Source: Pyropia yezoensis
Taxonomy: Eukaryota; Rhodophyta; Bangiophyceae; Bangiales; Bangiaceae
Assembly (NCBI GenBank): GCA_009829735.1
Contig: CM020620.1
Location: 6,156,593 to 6,220,592 of the forward strand
DNA: 64,000 nt
Direction: 5' to 3'
The notes below the pieces were generated by a model. The model was given only the letters and a program-made list of their open reading frames with translations, was not told where the DNA came from and searched no databases. The translations under genes and the position numbers were made by a program. How positions within the stretch are numbered: the first letter of the stretch is position 1; each line of letters begins with the position of its first letter. Below, piece after piece: positions 22,350-31,752 of the stretch.

Positions 22350-23297
22350 ATGGTACGTCGTCGGCGTCCGCGTTCTTCGACGGTCGCGCTGCTGCTCTCG
22401 CCAGTGGCGTCTTGGCCGAGTCCTTCTCAAGGTGCCCACCCTGGCTATGCCGGATGGATGGGGCATTCCGTGCAGGCACTGTCCGTCCAACCCGCCTACA
22501 AAACTGCGCTCCCAACTCCGCCTATACCTGTTAGTGTGCCCAATGGGGGTCGTGCAACCCCTGGTGGGGGTGCTCTTCCTCCCGCACGGCCTTCGCGGGC
22601 TGCCACCCCTCCTCCTGGTACACGTGCCTCTCCTGCTCGCGGCCCGCGCAATGGCCGTCGGCTTGCACGCCCATCCAGTGCGCGGACGCGGTCGCGCTCG
22701 CCTCTTCCGACGGGGTCAGCCGCGGCCGCTGCAGCCGACACTGTGGAGGAAACGGACGCTGAGCAAGAGGAGCTTCGCATCGGCTACGTCCTGGGCGTAG
22801 TGAAGCGCAGCATTGCCACTGTGCGTGCCGCCCTGACGGAGCAGCGCGGTAACGTCGCGGACATGGGGCGCCAGGTCGCCGCTGGCATTGCCAAGAACAA
22901 CGCGCAGGTGGTTGCATTGGAGCACCGCATGGCGGCGCACGCCGCTGATCGCGCGATGCTGATCAAGATGTCCAAGCAGCTGGACGACATCACGCAGCAG
23001 CTCGCCGCTGAAGAGGCTGAGGCAACGGAGCCCGCTCCCACGGAGGACCCGTACGCTTGGGTTAAGCCTCTGCGCAAAGACTTGCTGCGCGTGCTGAAGG
23101 AAGCGTTTATCCACGCCGAGACGGCGTGGGACATGTACAAGCCAATGGTAGACCACCATGCTACACCGGTGAAGCTTGTCCGCGAGCGCCTTAACTTGAC
23201 AGACGCTGAGGCAAGCGCCAAGCTGATGACGCGCATCCCCTCGGGCAAGCGGGAGGGTATTAAAGGCCGCCGTGAAGGCCTTCGTGTCATCAATTAA
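22350..23297 (+). CDS. Unknown protein, first part of a frameshifted ORF
   Basis: No family is recognised. The N-terminal about 120 residues are Pro/Arg/Ser-rich and probably disordered. From EETDAEQEELRIGYVLG the protein becomes charged and helical, with a likely coiled coil (GRQVAAGIAKNNAQVVALEH through KMSKQLDDITQQLAAEEAEA). It continues WVKPLRKDLLRVLKEAF...LTDAEASAKLMTRIPSGKRE. The amino-acid balance is that of a real protein and is unlike the GC-rich shadow frames nearby. It overlaps and appears to continue in the next frame at 23272. The true N-terminus may be spliced: a GT...AG stretch with a pyrimidine-rich end lies at about 22220-22272, and an alternative first exon could start at the ATG at 22280. 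It may belong to an unclassified mobile element together with the adjacent tandem repeats. Confidence 0.5.
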   Translation: MVRRRRPRSSTVALLLSPVASWPSPSQGAHPGYAGWMGHSVQALSVQPAYKTALPTPPIPVSVPNGGRATPGGGALPPARPSRAATPPPGTRASPARGPRNGRRLARPSSARTRSRSPLPTGSAAAAAADTVEETDAEQEELRIGYVLGVVKRSIATVRAALTEQRGNVADMGRQVAAGIAKNNAQVVALEHRMAAHAADRAMLIKMSKQLDDITQQLAAEEAEATEPAPTEDPYAWVKPLRKDLLRVLKEAFIHAETAWDMYKPMVDHHATPVKLVRERLNLTDAEASAKLMTRIPSGKREGIKGRREGLRVIN

Positions 23298-23688
23298 CGG
23301 TAGCACGGGCATTGGCAAGCAGCTGCCCATTAAAGGGAGCAAGACGCGGACTGTCTTGACACTCAGCAGCGAGGGAGCCGGGCACCTGCGCCATGGAGAC
23401 CGCTTCATCCATGAAGCGTACGAACACAAGGCGCTGCTCAATGGGGCCAGCAACATGTTTGCCTTGCTCACTGCAAGCGGGCTGTTTGAGGAGATTGAGG
23501 AAGGCAGCACAGAGAAGACTGTCGTGTGCTTGCTGGCCCACATGGCCTTCGTCGCTACGAAGGTGTGCGAGCATCTGCGGCACCGTGCGCACGGTGGCGT
23601 CGCGCAGCCGCTGACGGACAGCGCGGGCATGAACGAGGGGCACCGCGAGCCGTGGCTTCGCGAGCTCGTCATACTGGACGCCGTTTAA
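23272..23688 (+). pseudogene. Unknown protein, C-terminal part in the +1 frame
   Basis: This frame carries on the upstream ORF: the upstream protein ends KREGIKGRREGLRVIN, while one base out of phase the DNA reads LKAAVKAFVSSINGS. It continues with GIGKQLPIKGSKTRTVLTL, HLRHGDRFIHEAYEHKALL, LLTASGLFEEIEEGSTEKTV and LLAHMAFVATKVCEHLRHR, ending ELVILDAV. It is globular and helical with no domain I can name. The phase change falls at about 23258-23275 (ATTAAAGGCCGCC). It could be a mutation, an assembly error or translational frameshifting. Confidence 0.5.
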
Positions 23689-25517
23689 TGGCGGCTCCCT
23701 GCGGCGAGCAACGGTTTGAGCCTGATAGATGCAGCGTCACCTACTCGGTCATCGGCAGTCCTGCCCGCAGGTCGAGCAGCAGGTGGGGCTGCGGCAGGCG
23801 GGGGGGCTGCAGCGGGTAGCGCGGATGGCAGTCAGGTGGGGGCTGCCGCTTCCGCTGGAGGTCCTGTGACTGCGGCGGGTGCTGGAGACGGTACGGTGCC
23901 TGCTGCGGCTGCCGGTGGCGGTCCTGGAACTGTTCCAGCTGCCTCGGTGGTGCCTGGCGCGGGCGGAGGTGCCGCGTCGACGATGATGCCGGATGGCGGA
24001 CTGCTCGAGCATATGGACTGATGAGCGACGCGCCCGACCTGGTGATCAGTCCCCTGCAGCCTGTCGACCACCGCGCCCGGGCATGCTGCTCCAGCGGGAG
24101 ACCGCCGGAGGTGGGGTGGGTGCTGCCAGGGTGTGTGGGTCTGTTCCAGCCTGTGTGCGTATAGACTAGCCGGAGATGCAGCAGGAGGTCAGGTGCGGAG
24201 GGTGGCGGCGGGCACCGCCGGGGTGTACACGTGTGGGGTTGCCGGGGCCGCTACAAGAGGTGGGGCAGGCAGGGTGACGTCGGGCACAGCGTGGGTGTGC
24301 ATGACTGGGGTAGCCGTGGTGAAGCGGGGCGCGTGTCGTCGTCTTAATGCAGCGACGAGGGCGTGGCGAGGACCAGTACTCCGAGAGGGGGGACTCCGTG
24401 ATTGTATCACAGTCGTTTTTCTGTTCTTTTCACGCCGCACCAGCCGCCGTAGCGGAGCTGCCCCATGACCCCCATCCTGCCATGCCCGGCATATGAACCG
24501 CTAAAAGAGCACTAGCTACTAGTGGAGCCGTCTCCATTAGCACCCTTGATTAAGATCTCACGCGGGCCTGTGCACAGCGAAGTCATGCCGGGGCCAAGTG
24601 GGGTTGTTCTCTGGCTTCGGGGGAGTCTCGATTTGGCCCACGAGACAGCCCTCTCAACCGCTACGAAAATCCGAGAGTTCAGTCCCCACCGTGTGTCGAC
24701 ATGCAGCTGCACGCCCGAAAAATCGCCTAGTCCTAATTGTCACATCCTGTGACGCTTCTTCCCGGAGGCGAGCGTGGGAACCCTGACACGCGTCAGGTTG
24801 CGTGCGAGGGTGGGGAGGGCGACGAGGCGGCGGCCCCCCGGCGCATCTATCGAGGGCGGTGCGTCAAGAGGCCCACCAAAAAGGTTGAGATGGGAGGGGG
24901 GGTGGGGGGGGGGTCTGCTGCAGTGGCAGTGGGTGTCGACCGGGCAAGGTTTTCTTTTTTTCACCCCGCACCGTCGACGGGGGGGGCGGGAGGGGGGGGG
25001 TGGGGCGGCCGACTGAGGGGGCGCAGTTGCGGGGGGGGGGGGGGGGGCACGGCGCGGGGGGGGGGGGTTGGGGTGTGGGGGGGGGGTGCGCCGCCGCCAC
25101 GTGACCCCGGCGAGTGGCACCCGGCGCTGGTTGGGAGCACACCACGGGCTTGCAGCAGCCACCCCCCACCCCCCTGTCCCCCCACTGGCCTGGAGGCCGC
25201 GCTTGCCAGCGCTTGGCGGATCGTGGCAGCGTTCCAGCGTGGTGGACACCACTTCGGACCCCCCACCGCCCCCCCCTCCCGCACTTGAGCAAGGACGCTT
25301 CCCCCCCAACGTCCGTGCCCACCGCCCCCAGACGGGGGAGGGGCACGCGCGCGTGCGCGCAGGCGACCGGGCGGGGGGGAGAGGGAGGGGGGGGGCGGCG
25401 CGCGCTGAGTCCACCCGCCGCCGCCAGCCGGGGTGTCAGCCCCCACCCCTGCCCTCCAGGCCGGGCGGCCGCCGCGGGCTGGCGGCTGCAAACGGGGAGG
25501 CCCCAGCAGCGGCGGGC
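23689..25517. other. No supported gene; Gly/Ala/Val-rich frame then G-run DNA
   Basis: At 23716-24021 an open plus-strand frame encodes only a GAGDGTVPAAAAGGG-type low-complexity peptide. From 24890 onward there are G runs (25030-25090) and C runs. No conserved protein or RNA gene is recognised. Confidence 0.4.
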
Positions 25518-25519
25518 TG

Positions 25520-25525
25520 TATAAG
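25520..25525 (+). promoter_or_regulatory. TATA-like box upstream of the cysteine-rich gene
   Basis: TATAAG occurs in GGGCTGTATAAGAGGGG, about 310 bp before the ATG at 25832. The intervening DNA ends in a long pyrimidine tract and CCCCGCAG at about 25804-25811, which looks like a 3' splice site. The transcript may therefore have an intron in its 5' leader. Confidence 0.35.
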
Positions 25526-25831
25526 AGGGGCCCCGGCCGTGGCGGGTTCGACGGCTGGCGGGGGGGGGGGAACCGCCCCGGCACCTGCACCGGCGCCATC
25601 GTGGGAGCGCGGCGCCCGCCGCCTGGCCATCCCCCCCCCCGCCCCCTCCTCCCCCCACCCCCGCGCCCCCGACCGCCCCCCGCCCTGCCTCCCCGCTTCC
25701 CGTTTCCCATCGCCCACCCCTCCCGCTCCCCCCCCCCTCCCCCCCCCCCAACCCCATCCCCCCCCTCTCCCCCCCCTGCCTCTCCCCCTCCTCACCCCCC
25801 CTTCCCCGCAGGTGTGGCCGCGTGGCCCGTC

Positions 25832-26689
25832 ATGGCTTTCCTCCCCCCCCCTCGCCGGTGGGTGACGGGCCTGCTGTTGGCAACGGCGGCGGCGGTGACC
25901 ACCGCCGCGTCCGTCGCCCCCACCGCCGCCGCGGCCGCCGCCCGCGCGCCCGTCCCGGCCGGCGCAGTCGAGGTGTGGATCCCGCTGCCGCCGCCGCGGC
26001 AGCCGGCGGCGGCGGTCGACACGGCCGCCTGCGGCGCCGCCTATGCTGCCACCGGCGACGCGCGCACCTACCTCTGCTGCGTGGACCGGTCGCTGGGCTT
26101 TTGCGCGGCGGCGGGGCTGGAGGCGGGCGCCGACGCCGACACCCTCTGCGCCGTCGACTGGAAGTCCACCACCCCCGTCGCCGGCCGGCAGTGCTGCTTT
26201 CGGGCGCAGCCGCTGGCGGCCACCGGGGTTGCCGCCGCCTCGCCGCCGCGTCGCCCGCCGGTTGCCCCCGACGGCACGTACGGGGCGGGCGTGGCGCCGC
26301 GGCTGGACGTGGACTGCCGCGCGTACGGGCGGTGCGCCCGCGGGGCGGCCACCCGCCCCGCCCCGCCCGTGGAGGCGGCCGCCCCCGTCGGCATCACCAC
26401 CGAGGCCGTTGCCCGGTGCGGCAGCTGGGCGCCTGCCGTCTACACCCGGTGCGACGTGACGCTGTGCGAGGCCAAGGCGGCCCGGGCGGTGCGGGGGCGG
26501 CCGACGTTTAGCAAGTCGGGCACCGCCTTTTGTGGGCCCCGCGCGTTTGGCAACCCGGCCAAGTGCTGCCTCCGGCTCAGCGCCTACTGGCAGCGGGCGG
26601 CGTGCTGCCGCAAGTGCGTGCTGCCGTTTGGGCGGCGGAGCTCGTTTGGGTGCTGCTGGCCGGGGCCGCGGCCAAAGTGGGTCAAGTAG
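25832..26689 (+). CDS. Secreted cysteine-rich protein, family unknown
   Basis: The 285-residue product begins MAFLPPPRRWVTGLLLATAA, a clear signal peptide (basic n-region, hydrophobic core, then Ala-rich cleavage region to about residue 35). The mature part has 20 cysteines, several in adjacent pairs: YLCCVDRSLGFC, RQCCFR, KCCLRL, ACCRKC and GCCWP. This suggests a heavily disulfide-bonded extracellular or wall protein. No catalytic motif is visible. The start is the ATG at 25832. The frame is open further upstream, but that part is Pro/Arg low complexity. The C-terminus is WPGPRPKWVK. It could be a lineage-specific cell-wall or matrix protein; the function is not known. Confidence 0.7.
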   Translation: MAFLPPPRRWVTGLLLATAAAVTTAASVAPTAAAAAARAPVPAGAVEVWIPLPPPRQPAAAVDTAACGAAYAATGDARTYLCCVDRSLGFCAAAGLEAGADADTLCAVDWKSTTPVAGRQCCFRAQPLAATGVAAASPPRRPPVAPDGTYGAGVAPRLDVDCRAYGRCARGAATRPAPPVEAAAPVGITTEAVARCGSWAPAVYTRCDVTLCEAKAARAVRGRPTFSKSGTAFCGPRAFGNPAKCCLRLSAYWQRAACCRKCVLPFGRRSSFGCCWPGPRPKWVK

Positions 26690-28012
26690 GCACAGCGTGC
26701 TCGTTTTAAGGGGGGAGGGGTGGGGAGGGGGAGAGCTGATGGAGGGGCACACTGGGGGGGGGGCGGGGGAAGGGGGGAGGGAGCGGGAGGGGGGAGGGGG
26801 CGGGTTGGGTTAGGGGGTAGAGAGGGACGGACGGGGGGCAATCCAGGCGGGAAATGGGCGCTGGGACGGGGACCCCCCAGGGGTGCCACGGTCCCGTCGG
26901 CAGTACTTACCCCACATACGCTCACTGTCGAGTCGCTGGTGCGGTCGACGGCGGGGGTGGCCTCCGGCGGCCTTGCCCTGGGATCAGGGTTGGCATTTAA
27001 GGATCGTTACGAAAAACCGTAACGAGTTAACGATCGTTTAACGACTGGCACGATGTCGCTTCACCCCATCCCCACCGCCGTCTTGTACTGTACAACCAGG
27101 GGGGGGGGGTGGGGGTGCGTCCTCGCCATCGACGTTGCCGCACCCGCGGCCGCCCCCCGCAGGGAGGGGGAGGGGGTGGCGCGCCTGCCGCCGCCGCCAC
27201 CGCCGCCGCCTCCGCTGTCGTCGCTGCCGCCGCGGCCGCTGCCGTCGCTGCCGCCGCGGCCGTCGTCGCGCCCCCCCCCGCGGTGGAGGGCGCGGCATCG
27301 GCGGCGGCACAGGCGGCACCGGCGGACCGCCGAGAAAATCGTCGCCGCGATGCGCCTACCCCGGCGGCACCGGCGGCGGCGGGGGCGGCGGGGCGTCGCC
27401 GCCCGCCCGCCGCCGCCCCCCCATCCCCCTTTGCGGGGCACCGGCGGCGGGCCTCCCCAGCGGGCACCCGCTCGCCACCGCCGCCGGCGGCGGCTCCTCT
27501 GCCCGCGGCGCCCGCCGGCTGTACGTCCCCAGCTAGTAGGACCCAGTGCTATCGTGCGGTCCACAGCATTGACATCCAGGACCATGCAGCGAGGCCCCCA
27601 ACCACAAGATGGCCGAGGCTCTTTGGCACGCCGGGTGGAGCCTTCTGTGGCTGCCCAAGGAGTGGCCGGTCCTGAGTGGACGTCCACGTCCCGACGTGGT
27701 AAATACGCCTTCGCGTGAGGACGGGTCGCGTCCTTGGGGAGGGCTTCGGTATGCAGCACCACCGGGCCCACCCGCTCCCTCGTACACCCCAGTATTCTCA
27801 AACCGCACGCCGAGTCCCGAACGTCCGCGGCGGACGCTCGTCGGTCTTGGTCGACCCGCCACCGCCGCGGCGACCGCAAAGGCCGGGCTGGCGGCCGCGG
27901 GCTGCGGCTGGGGGGGCAAGCGCGGCAGCGGCGGGGGGTGGCGCTCGGCGGGAGTGTGCAGCCCCCCCCCCGCCGGCCCCGTTACGACGGCCTCGGCTGC
28001 CCGGGCGGCCGC
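26690..28012. other. Intergenic low-complexity DNA with a small hairpin
   Basis: No gene is supported. At 27005-27024, CGTTACG and CGTAACG form a perfect 7-bp stem around AAAAAC, followed by TTAACGATCGTTTAA-type palindromic DNA. 27130-27540 is GCC-repeat DNA. Confidence 0.45.
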
Positions 28013-29011
28013 TCAAGGGGCCACGTCCAGCGGCGCCGCCGCGGCGGCGGTGGTCATGGCGGCGGCGAGAGGCAGGGGGGCAGCGGCGGCGTCGCCGGCC
28101 GCGCCCGTCGAGTCAGGGGCGGCGGGCGGGGGCAGTGAGGGTGGAGGTGGGGGAGATGGGGGAGATCGGCCCGAGGGGGGGGGTGATCCCCCCCTGTCGG
28201 TCCCCCCGCCACCGCCCAGCGCGCCACCTCGACCCCCGCCCCGCCCGCGGCGAGGCGGCGCGCAGCGTCGGCGCGCACGCGGTGGTGGTGACGGCACGCG
28301 TCGCCATGGCGGCGGTGGCGGCCGGCGGTGTGGCGGCCGCGGCAAGCCGGCGGACGACAGGGGGAGTCGGAGGGGGTGGCGGCAGTGTCGTGGGTGGCGG
28401 GGGGGAGCCCCCACCGCTGTCACCCCGGCGGCGCGGGGCGGCGGCCTTGCGGTGGGAGCAGCGTTGACGCGCGGCGCCGCGTCAGTAGCGGCGGCGAGCG
28501 ACTCGCGGGCCGCCTCCGACAAGTCGACAGTGGCGGGTGGCGGACGGGGTGGCGGTGGCGGGGGTGGCGAAGGGGCGATGCTGGGCGGCGGGGGGCCGTC
28601 GTCCCCACCCGGGGCCTCCTCTTTTTGGGCCGCCGGTGCCCTCCGTAACGCCGCCTCTTGGGAGACGAGCAGCGGCGGCGGCGCCACGGTGGCGGCGGGG
28701 CCAACTGGCGGTCCGATCTCAGCCGGAAATGGTCTGAGAGCTACCGCTCTTACTCGCCGAGGAGCGCTTTCTGGTCGTGGCCGTGGTCGTGAAGAAAGCG
28801 AGAACAGAACATCTTCCTCGTGAGGTCCTCTGCGCCGCTCCGACCGATTGCTCTCCGCTTTCAGCTCCACAATGAAAATCGGACCTGGTGGGGCCGATTT
28901 CTGGCTGCTCGCGATTTTGGCACCCTCCCCCGGAATCGAGTAGATAAAATAGCCTGCATGAAATAAACCAGAAGACCTAAGGCCACAGTACTTTCGCGAA
29001 CGCTCTTTCAT
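28013..29011 (-). CDS. Hypothetical protein, divergent to MRPS17
   Basis: The ATG at 29011 opens a 332-codon frame. The first about 80 residues (KYCGLRSSGLFHAGYFIYSI, then ASSQKSAPPGPIFIVELKAE and HEEDVLFSLSSR) have normal composition. The remainder is Pro/Ala-rich low complexity. No domain is recognised. The position, divergent from MRPS17 across about 220 bp, gives mild support for a gene sharing a two-way promoter. A shadow frame of 404 codons on the other strand is less protein-like. Confidence 0.35.
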   Translation of the reverse strand: MKERSRKYCGLRSSGLFHAGYFIYSIPGEGAKIASSQKSAPPGPIFIVELKAESNRSERRRGPHEEDVLFSLSSRPRPRPESAPRRVRAVALRPFPAEIGPPVGPAATVAPPPLLVSQEAALRRAPAAQKEEAPGGDDGPPPPSIAPSPPPPPPPRPPPATVDLSEAARESLAAATDAAPRVNAAPTARPPPRAAGVTAVGAPPRHPRHCRHPLRLPLSSAGLPRPPHRRPPPPPWRRVPSPPPRARRRCAPPRRGRGGGRGGALGGGGGTDRGGSPPPSGRSPPSPPPPPSLPPPAAPDSTGAAGDAAAAPLPLAAAMTTAAAAAPLDVAP

Positions 29012-29233
29012 TGTGATGTAAGTCTGCTCCCCATTGCTTGCCTGAGCAGCGTCCCGATTGATTCCAAGTCCGCGAGGCTGAGGTCGTCGTCGACGACGTC
29101 TTCGTCCTTCACAGCGAGCGAGTGCGAGTCAGCGCGGGATCGTGCGAAGCTTCAGGGCCCCTCCGGCTTGAGGGCCGCTCAAGCGCCCTCCCACTCCTCT
29201 TCGTTTGACGACAGTCTTCCCGCCCTTGCTCTG
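29012..29233. promoter_or_regulatory. Putative bidirectional promoter
   Basis: This is the short gap between two outward-facing ATGs (29011 minus, 29234 plus). It is less GC-rich than either coding side. No TATA box stands out. Confidence 0.3.
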
Positions 29234-29950
29234 ATGGCGTCTGCTGCGTATGGCGCTCTTCGGGGTGCATGTCGCTTCGGGCGGCTGTTCCCCCCCTCTA
29301 CCCCTCTGCGAGCAGCAGCGGCTGCAACCGCTGCGCCCGTGGCCGGGTGGCAGCGTGGTTGGTCACCGACAGCCATATCGCGGATGGCCAGTGGCGCCAC
29401 GGCACCAGCGGTGGTATCTCCCTCCCCCGCTCCCTCCACAGCTGCTGCTGCTCCACTCCCCCTCTTTGCCGCCTCTGCCGGGGATGACTCTCCCTTGCCC
29501 TCCCACCGCACTCAACGACCGCCGCTGTACACGCTCCCCTTCTACGGCTCTGCCGCCGACGTGGCAACCGCCCCCGATGACGTGGTCTCCGCTGCGCTCC
29601 GTACGTATGGGGGCCTCCTGCGCGGCACCCCCGAAGAGCGGCGGGCCCGCCTCGCCGCGGCGGCCGCCGCCTCCTTCCGTCCTCGCACTCTTACTGCGAC
29701 GGGCGTCGTTTTGTCGACGGCTATGGACAAGACAGTCAACGTGGCGTTCCGGGTGCGCATCTACCATCGGGTGCTGAAGGTGTGGTCGGCGGTCACTCGC
29801 AAGCGGATGGCCCATGACGAAGGTGGCTGGGCGCGTGAGGGAGACGTGGTCACCATCCGCTCTTGCCGGCCTCTGTCTAAGCGCAAGGCTGCGGTGGTGG
29901 TTGTCAACTACGGGGGGGGGGGGGGGCAGGGGGCGACAGGGGGCCTGTGA
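29234..29950 (+). CDS. MRPS17: Small ribosomal subunit protein uS17, mitochondrial
   Basis: Binds 16S-type rRNA early in small-subunit assembly. The S17 OB-fold is at residues about 155-226: TATGVVLSTAMDKTVNVAFR, then RVLKVWSAVTRKRMAHDEGG and GDVVTIRSCRPLSKRKAAV. The AHDE and RPLSK signatures are intact. The N-terminus MASAAYGALRGACRFGRLF is Arg/Ala/Ser-rich with few acidic residues, a typical mitochondrial presequence. The long 154-residue leader and linker are unusual for the family. I chose the ATG at 29234; the frame upstream lacks another ATG. If the organism is a red alga, whose plastid genomes normally keep rps17, a nuclear copy is best explained as mitochondrial. The frame ends soon after a 15-G run (29912-29926), and the real C-terminus may lie in another frame. 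Confidence 0.9.
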   Translation: MASAAYGALRGACRFGRLFPPSTPLRAAAAATAAPVAGWQRGWSPTAISRMASGATAPAVVSPSPAPSTAAAAPLPLFAASAGDDSPLPSHRTQRPPLYTLPFYGSAADVATAPDDVVSAALRTYGGLLRGTPEERRARLAAAAAASFRPRTLTATGVVLSTAMDKTVNVAFRVRIYHRVLKVWSAVTRKRMAHDEGGWAREGDVVTIRSCRPLSKRKAAVVVVNYGGGGGQGATGGL

Positions 29951-30255
29951 CCCTCGAGGGAGCGCTTGTGACAGCCGACGGCCGCGTCACTGTGATGGAG
30001 GGAGACGCGGAAGGAGGGGAAGCTATTGTTGCGCAGGGCGCGGGAGAAGCTGTCTTGCACTTGCAGAAGTCTACCACGCCATCAGAGGAGGATGGGATGG
30101 GGGAGAAGAGCGAGGACAGGCCTGTGGGGCAGTAGATGTTGCTCTGGGTTGATTCGCCGCGGTTGCTGGTCACGTGGCTTCGAGAGCTGTGGACCGAGTG
30201 TGGGGCTGCACAGCTGTTCGCTGAAAGTGCCAAGGGTAACGTTTGGCCACGGTCC
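29951..30255. other. Gap between convergent genes; possible MRPS17 C-terminal extension
   Basis: One base back in phase across the G run, a frame continues to a stop at 30135 with an acidic, balanced composition (VTLEGALVTADGRVTVMEGD and more). It may be the true S17 tail. Otherwise nothing is seen. Confidence 0.4.
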
Positions 30256-31752
30256 CTACAGCAGTCCCGCCGCCACCTCTTGCTCTCCCGCACCCCACCC
30301 GCCCATGGTACCCACCGCCACCCCTCCCACAGTTACCGCACCCCCCCGTCCGCCCCCCTCCACCAGTAGCCCGCCGAGCGCCCAGCCGAGCATCTCATCG
30401 TCTACATACTGGCGGTACACAAGACGCCCCCCCCCCACTTTGACACCCCACCGCAGCAGCGCGTAGACGTAGGCCAACTCCAGGCAGACCCGGTTGCGAT
30501 CCCCGTTGCGCACAACCTCGGGGATGGGAAAACCACCTTCGGACACCTCCCCTTGACACACCCGCGCGCCAAGTTCCCACAACTCGTACAAGGTGGCGTT
30601 CTCAGCCAGGCCTACCCCAACCGTCCGGTCGTAGAGGTAGGCAAACGCAACGTACTCAGAGCCATCCTCATCGCCGTCAGGAAGGCCCGCAAACGCGGGG
30701 GTGACGAGCGCCTTGGCCACGTCGACGCAGGCGCGAAAGTCGCCAGCCCCGTCCACGGGTAGCCGACCAGGTCCGCGGCCGGGGAGGACCACCCGATGGG
30801 GTAGTTCGGACGGTGGGAAGCACGGGTTGGCCGCCTCAAGGGTGCCCGCCTCGTCAAGGGCGTTTAGCACCTGGGCGGTACCAGAAATCAAGCCCCAGCC
30901 GTCGTAAGAAAACGCAACCACCGAAGAGGTGCTGCGCCCAATGGGAAGGGTGACAACGTCGCCCGCGCCCACAGCCACAGTCGCTGGGTCTTCCCCGGCG
31001 CGCAGCGTGCGGACCACCTGCAGACTGGCGCCCCCCAGGTCCATGGCGCCCAGACTGGACGCAGGAACGGAGCCACCCGCGGCGGCGGCCTTGGCACCCC
31101 CACCCGCACCGCCGCCCCCCGTGCCACCATCAGCAATAGAAGTCAGCCGGCCCATCAGATAATTGACCGACAACCACGCATAGGCGCCCTCGACACGCCC
31201 GTCCAGCACTCCCCCGCCCTGCCACGCGTAGCCGCCGCCCTCCAACGCGGCTGCCGCGCGGGCCATAACGCCCGAAGCTCCTCCCGGCACGGCGGCCGCG
31301 CCGGCGCGTACACCCGCGGTGGCGCGAAGGAAGAGGGGCGTCCGCGGGCGGGCAGCGGCCGGTACCTTGCGGCCAACGTCGGCGAGAAGGGGGGAGAAGA
31401 GAGTCTGGGCGTCGGCTGAGGTGGCCAGGTCCGTGAGGGGCGTCGGGAACGAGACGGTGGAGTAGGAAAGCAGCGTGGGCAACGGCGCTGCCGCGGCAGC
31501 CGTCGCAAATGCCGCGGCCGGGGGCGGGGCCCCGTCATCGCCGCCACCCAAGGACGGCTGCGGCAGGAAAGACGCGATGTGAGCGCGTGTGCCCGTTGAT
31601 CCCGCGTCAATCATCACTGCGTAGGCAGGAGTAGGCGGGGCGGGACCAAAGAAGTGGTTGAGACCCATGGACAGGTACAGAAATGACAAGGCAAGGATGG
31701 CCAGCGAGGATAGGTCCATGGGGGGAGGGGGTGGGGGGTTGGGAGTAGCCAT
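30256..31752 (-). CDS. GDA1/CD39-family nucleoside phosphatase (apyrase)
   Basis: Hydrolyses nucleoside di- and triphosphates, usually in the Golgi/ER lumen or outside the cell. The 498-residue protein has an N-terminal signal anchor (residues 13-36, LSSLAILALSFLYLSMGLN), then apyrase-conserved regions in order. ACR1 is DAGSTGTRAH (49-58), the GDA1-like form. ACR2 is RATAGVR (about 143-149). ACR3 is VEGAYAWLSVNYLMG (186-200), with its Glu catalytic base. ACR4 is AMDLGGASLQV (235-245). A distal YDRTVGVGL...NATLYELW block follows. Length is typical of single-anchor members. The start is the ATG at 31752; the frame extends upstream without another ATG. It is convergent with MRPS17. Ectoapyrase versus Golgi NDPase cannot be decided. 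Confidence 0.9.
   Translation of the reverse strand: MATPNPPPPPPMDLSSLAILALSFLYLSMGLNHFFGPAPPTPAYAVMIDAGSTGTRAHIASFLPQPSLGGGDDGAPPPAAAFATAAAAAPLPTLLSYSTVSFPTPLTDLATSADAQTLFSPLLADVGRKVPAAARPRTPLFLRATAGVRAGAAAVPGGASGVMARAAAALEGGGYAWQGGGVLDGRVEGAYAWLSVNYLMGRLTSIADGGTGGGGAGGGAKAAAAGGSVPASSLGAMDLGGASLQVVRTLRAGEDPATVAVGAGDVVTLPIGRSTSSVVAFSYDGWGLISGTAQVLNALDEAGTLEAANPCFPPSELPHRVVLPGRGPGRLPVDGAGDFRACVDVAKALVTPAFAGLPDGDEDGSEYVAFAYLYDRTVGVGLAENATLYELWELGARVCQGEVSEGGFPIPEVVRNGDRNRVCLELAYVYALLRWGVKVGGGRLVYRQYVDDEMLGWALGGLLVEGGGRGGAVTVGGVAVGTMGGWGAGEQEVAAGLL

Noticed and set aside
29168..29233. Upstream start for MRPS17
   Set aside because: The extension begins at TTG, not ATG; the ATG at 29234 gives a normal mitochondrial presequence.
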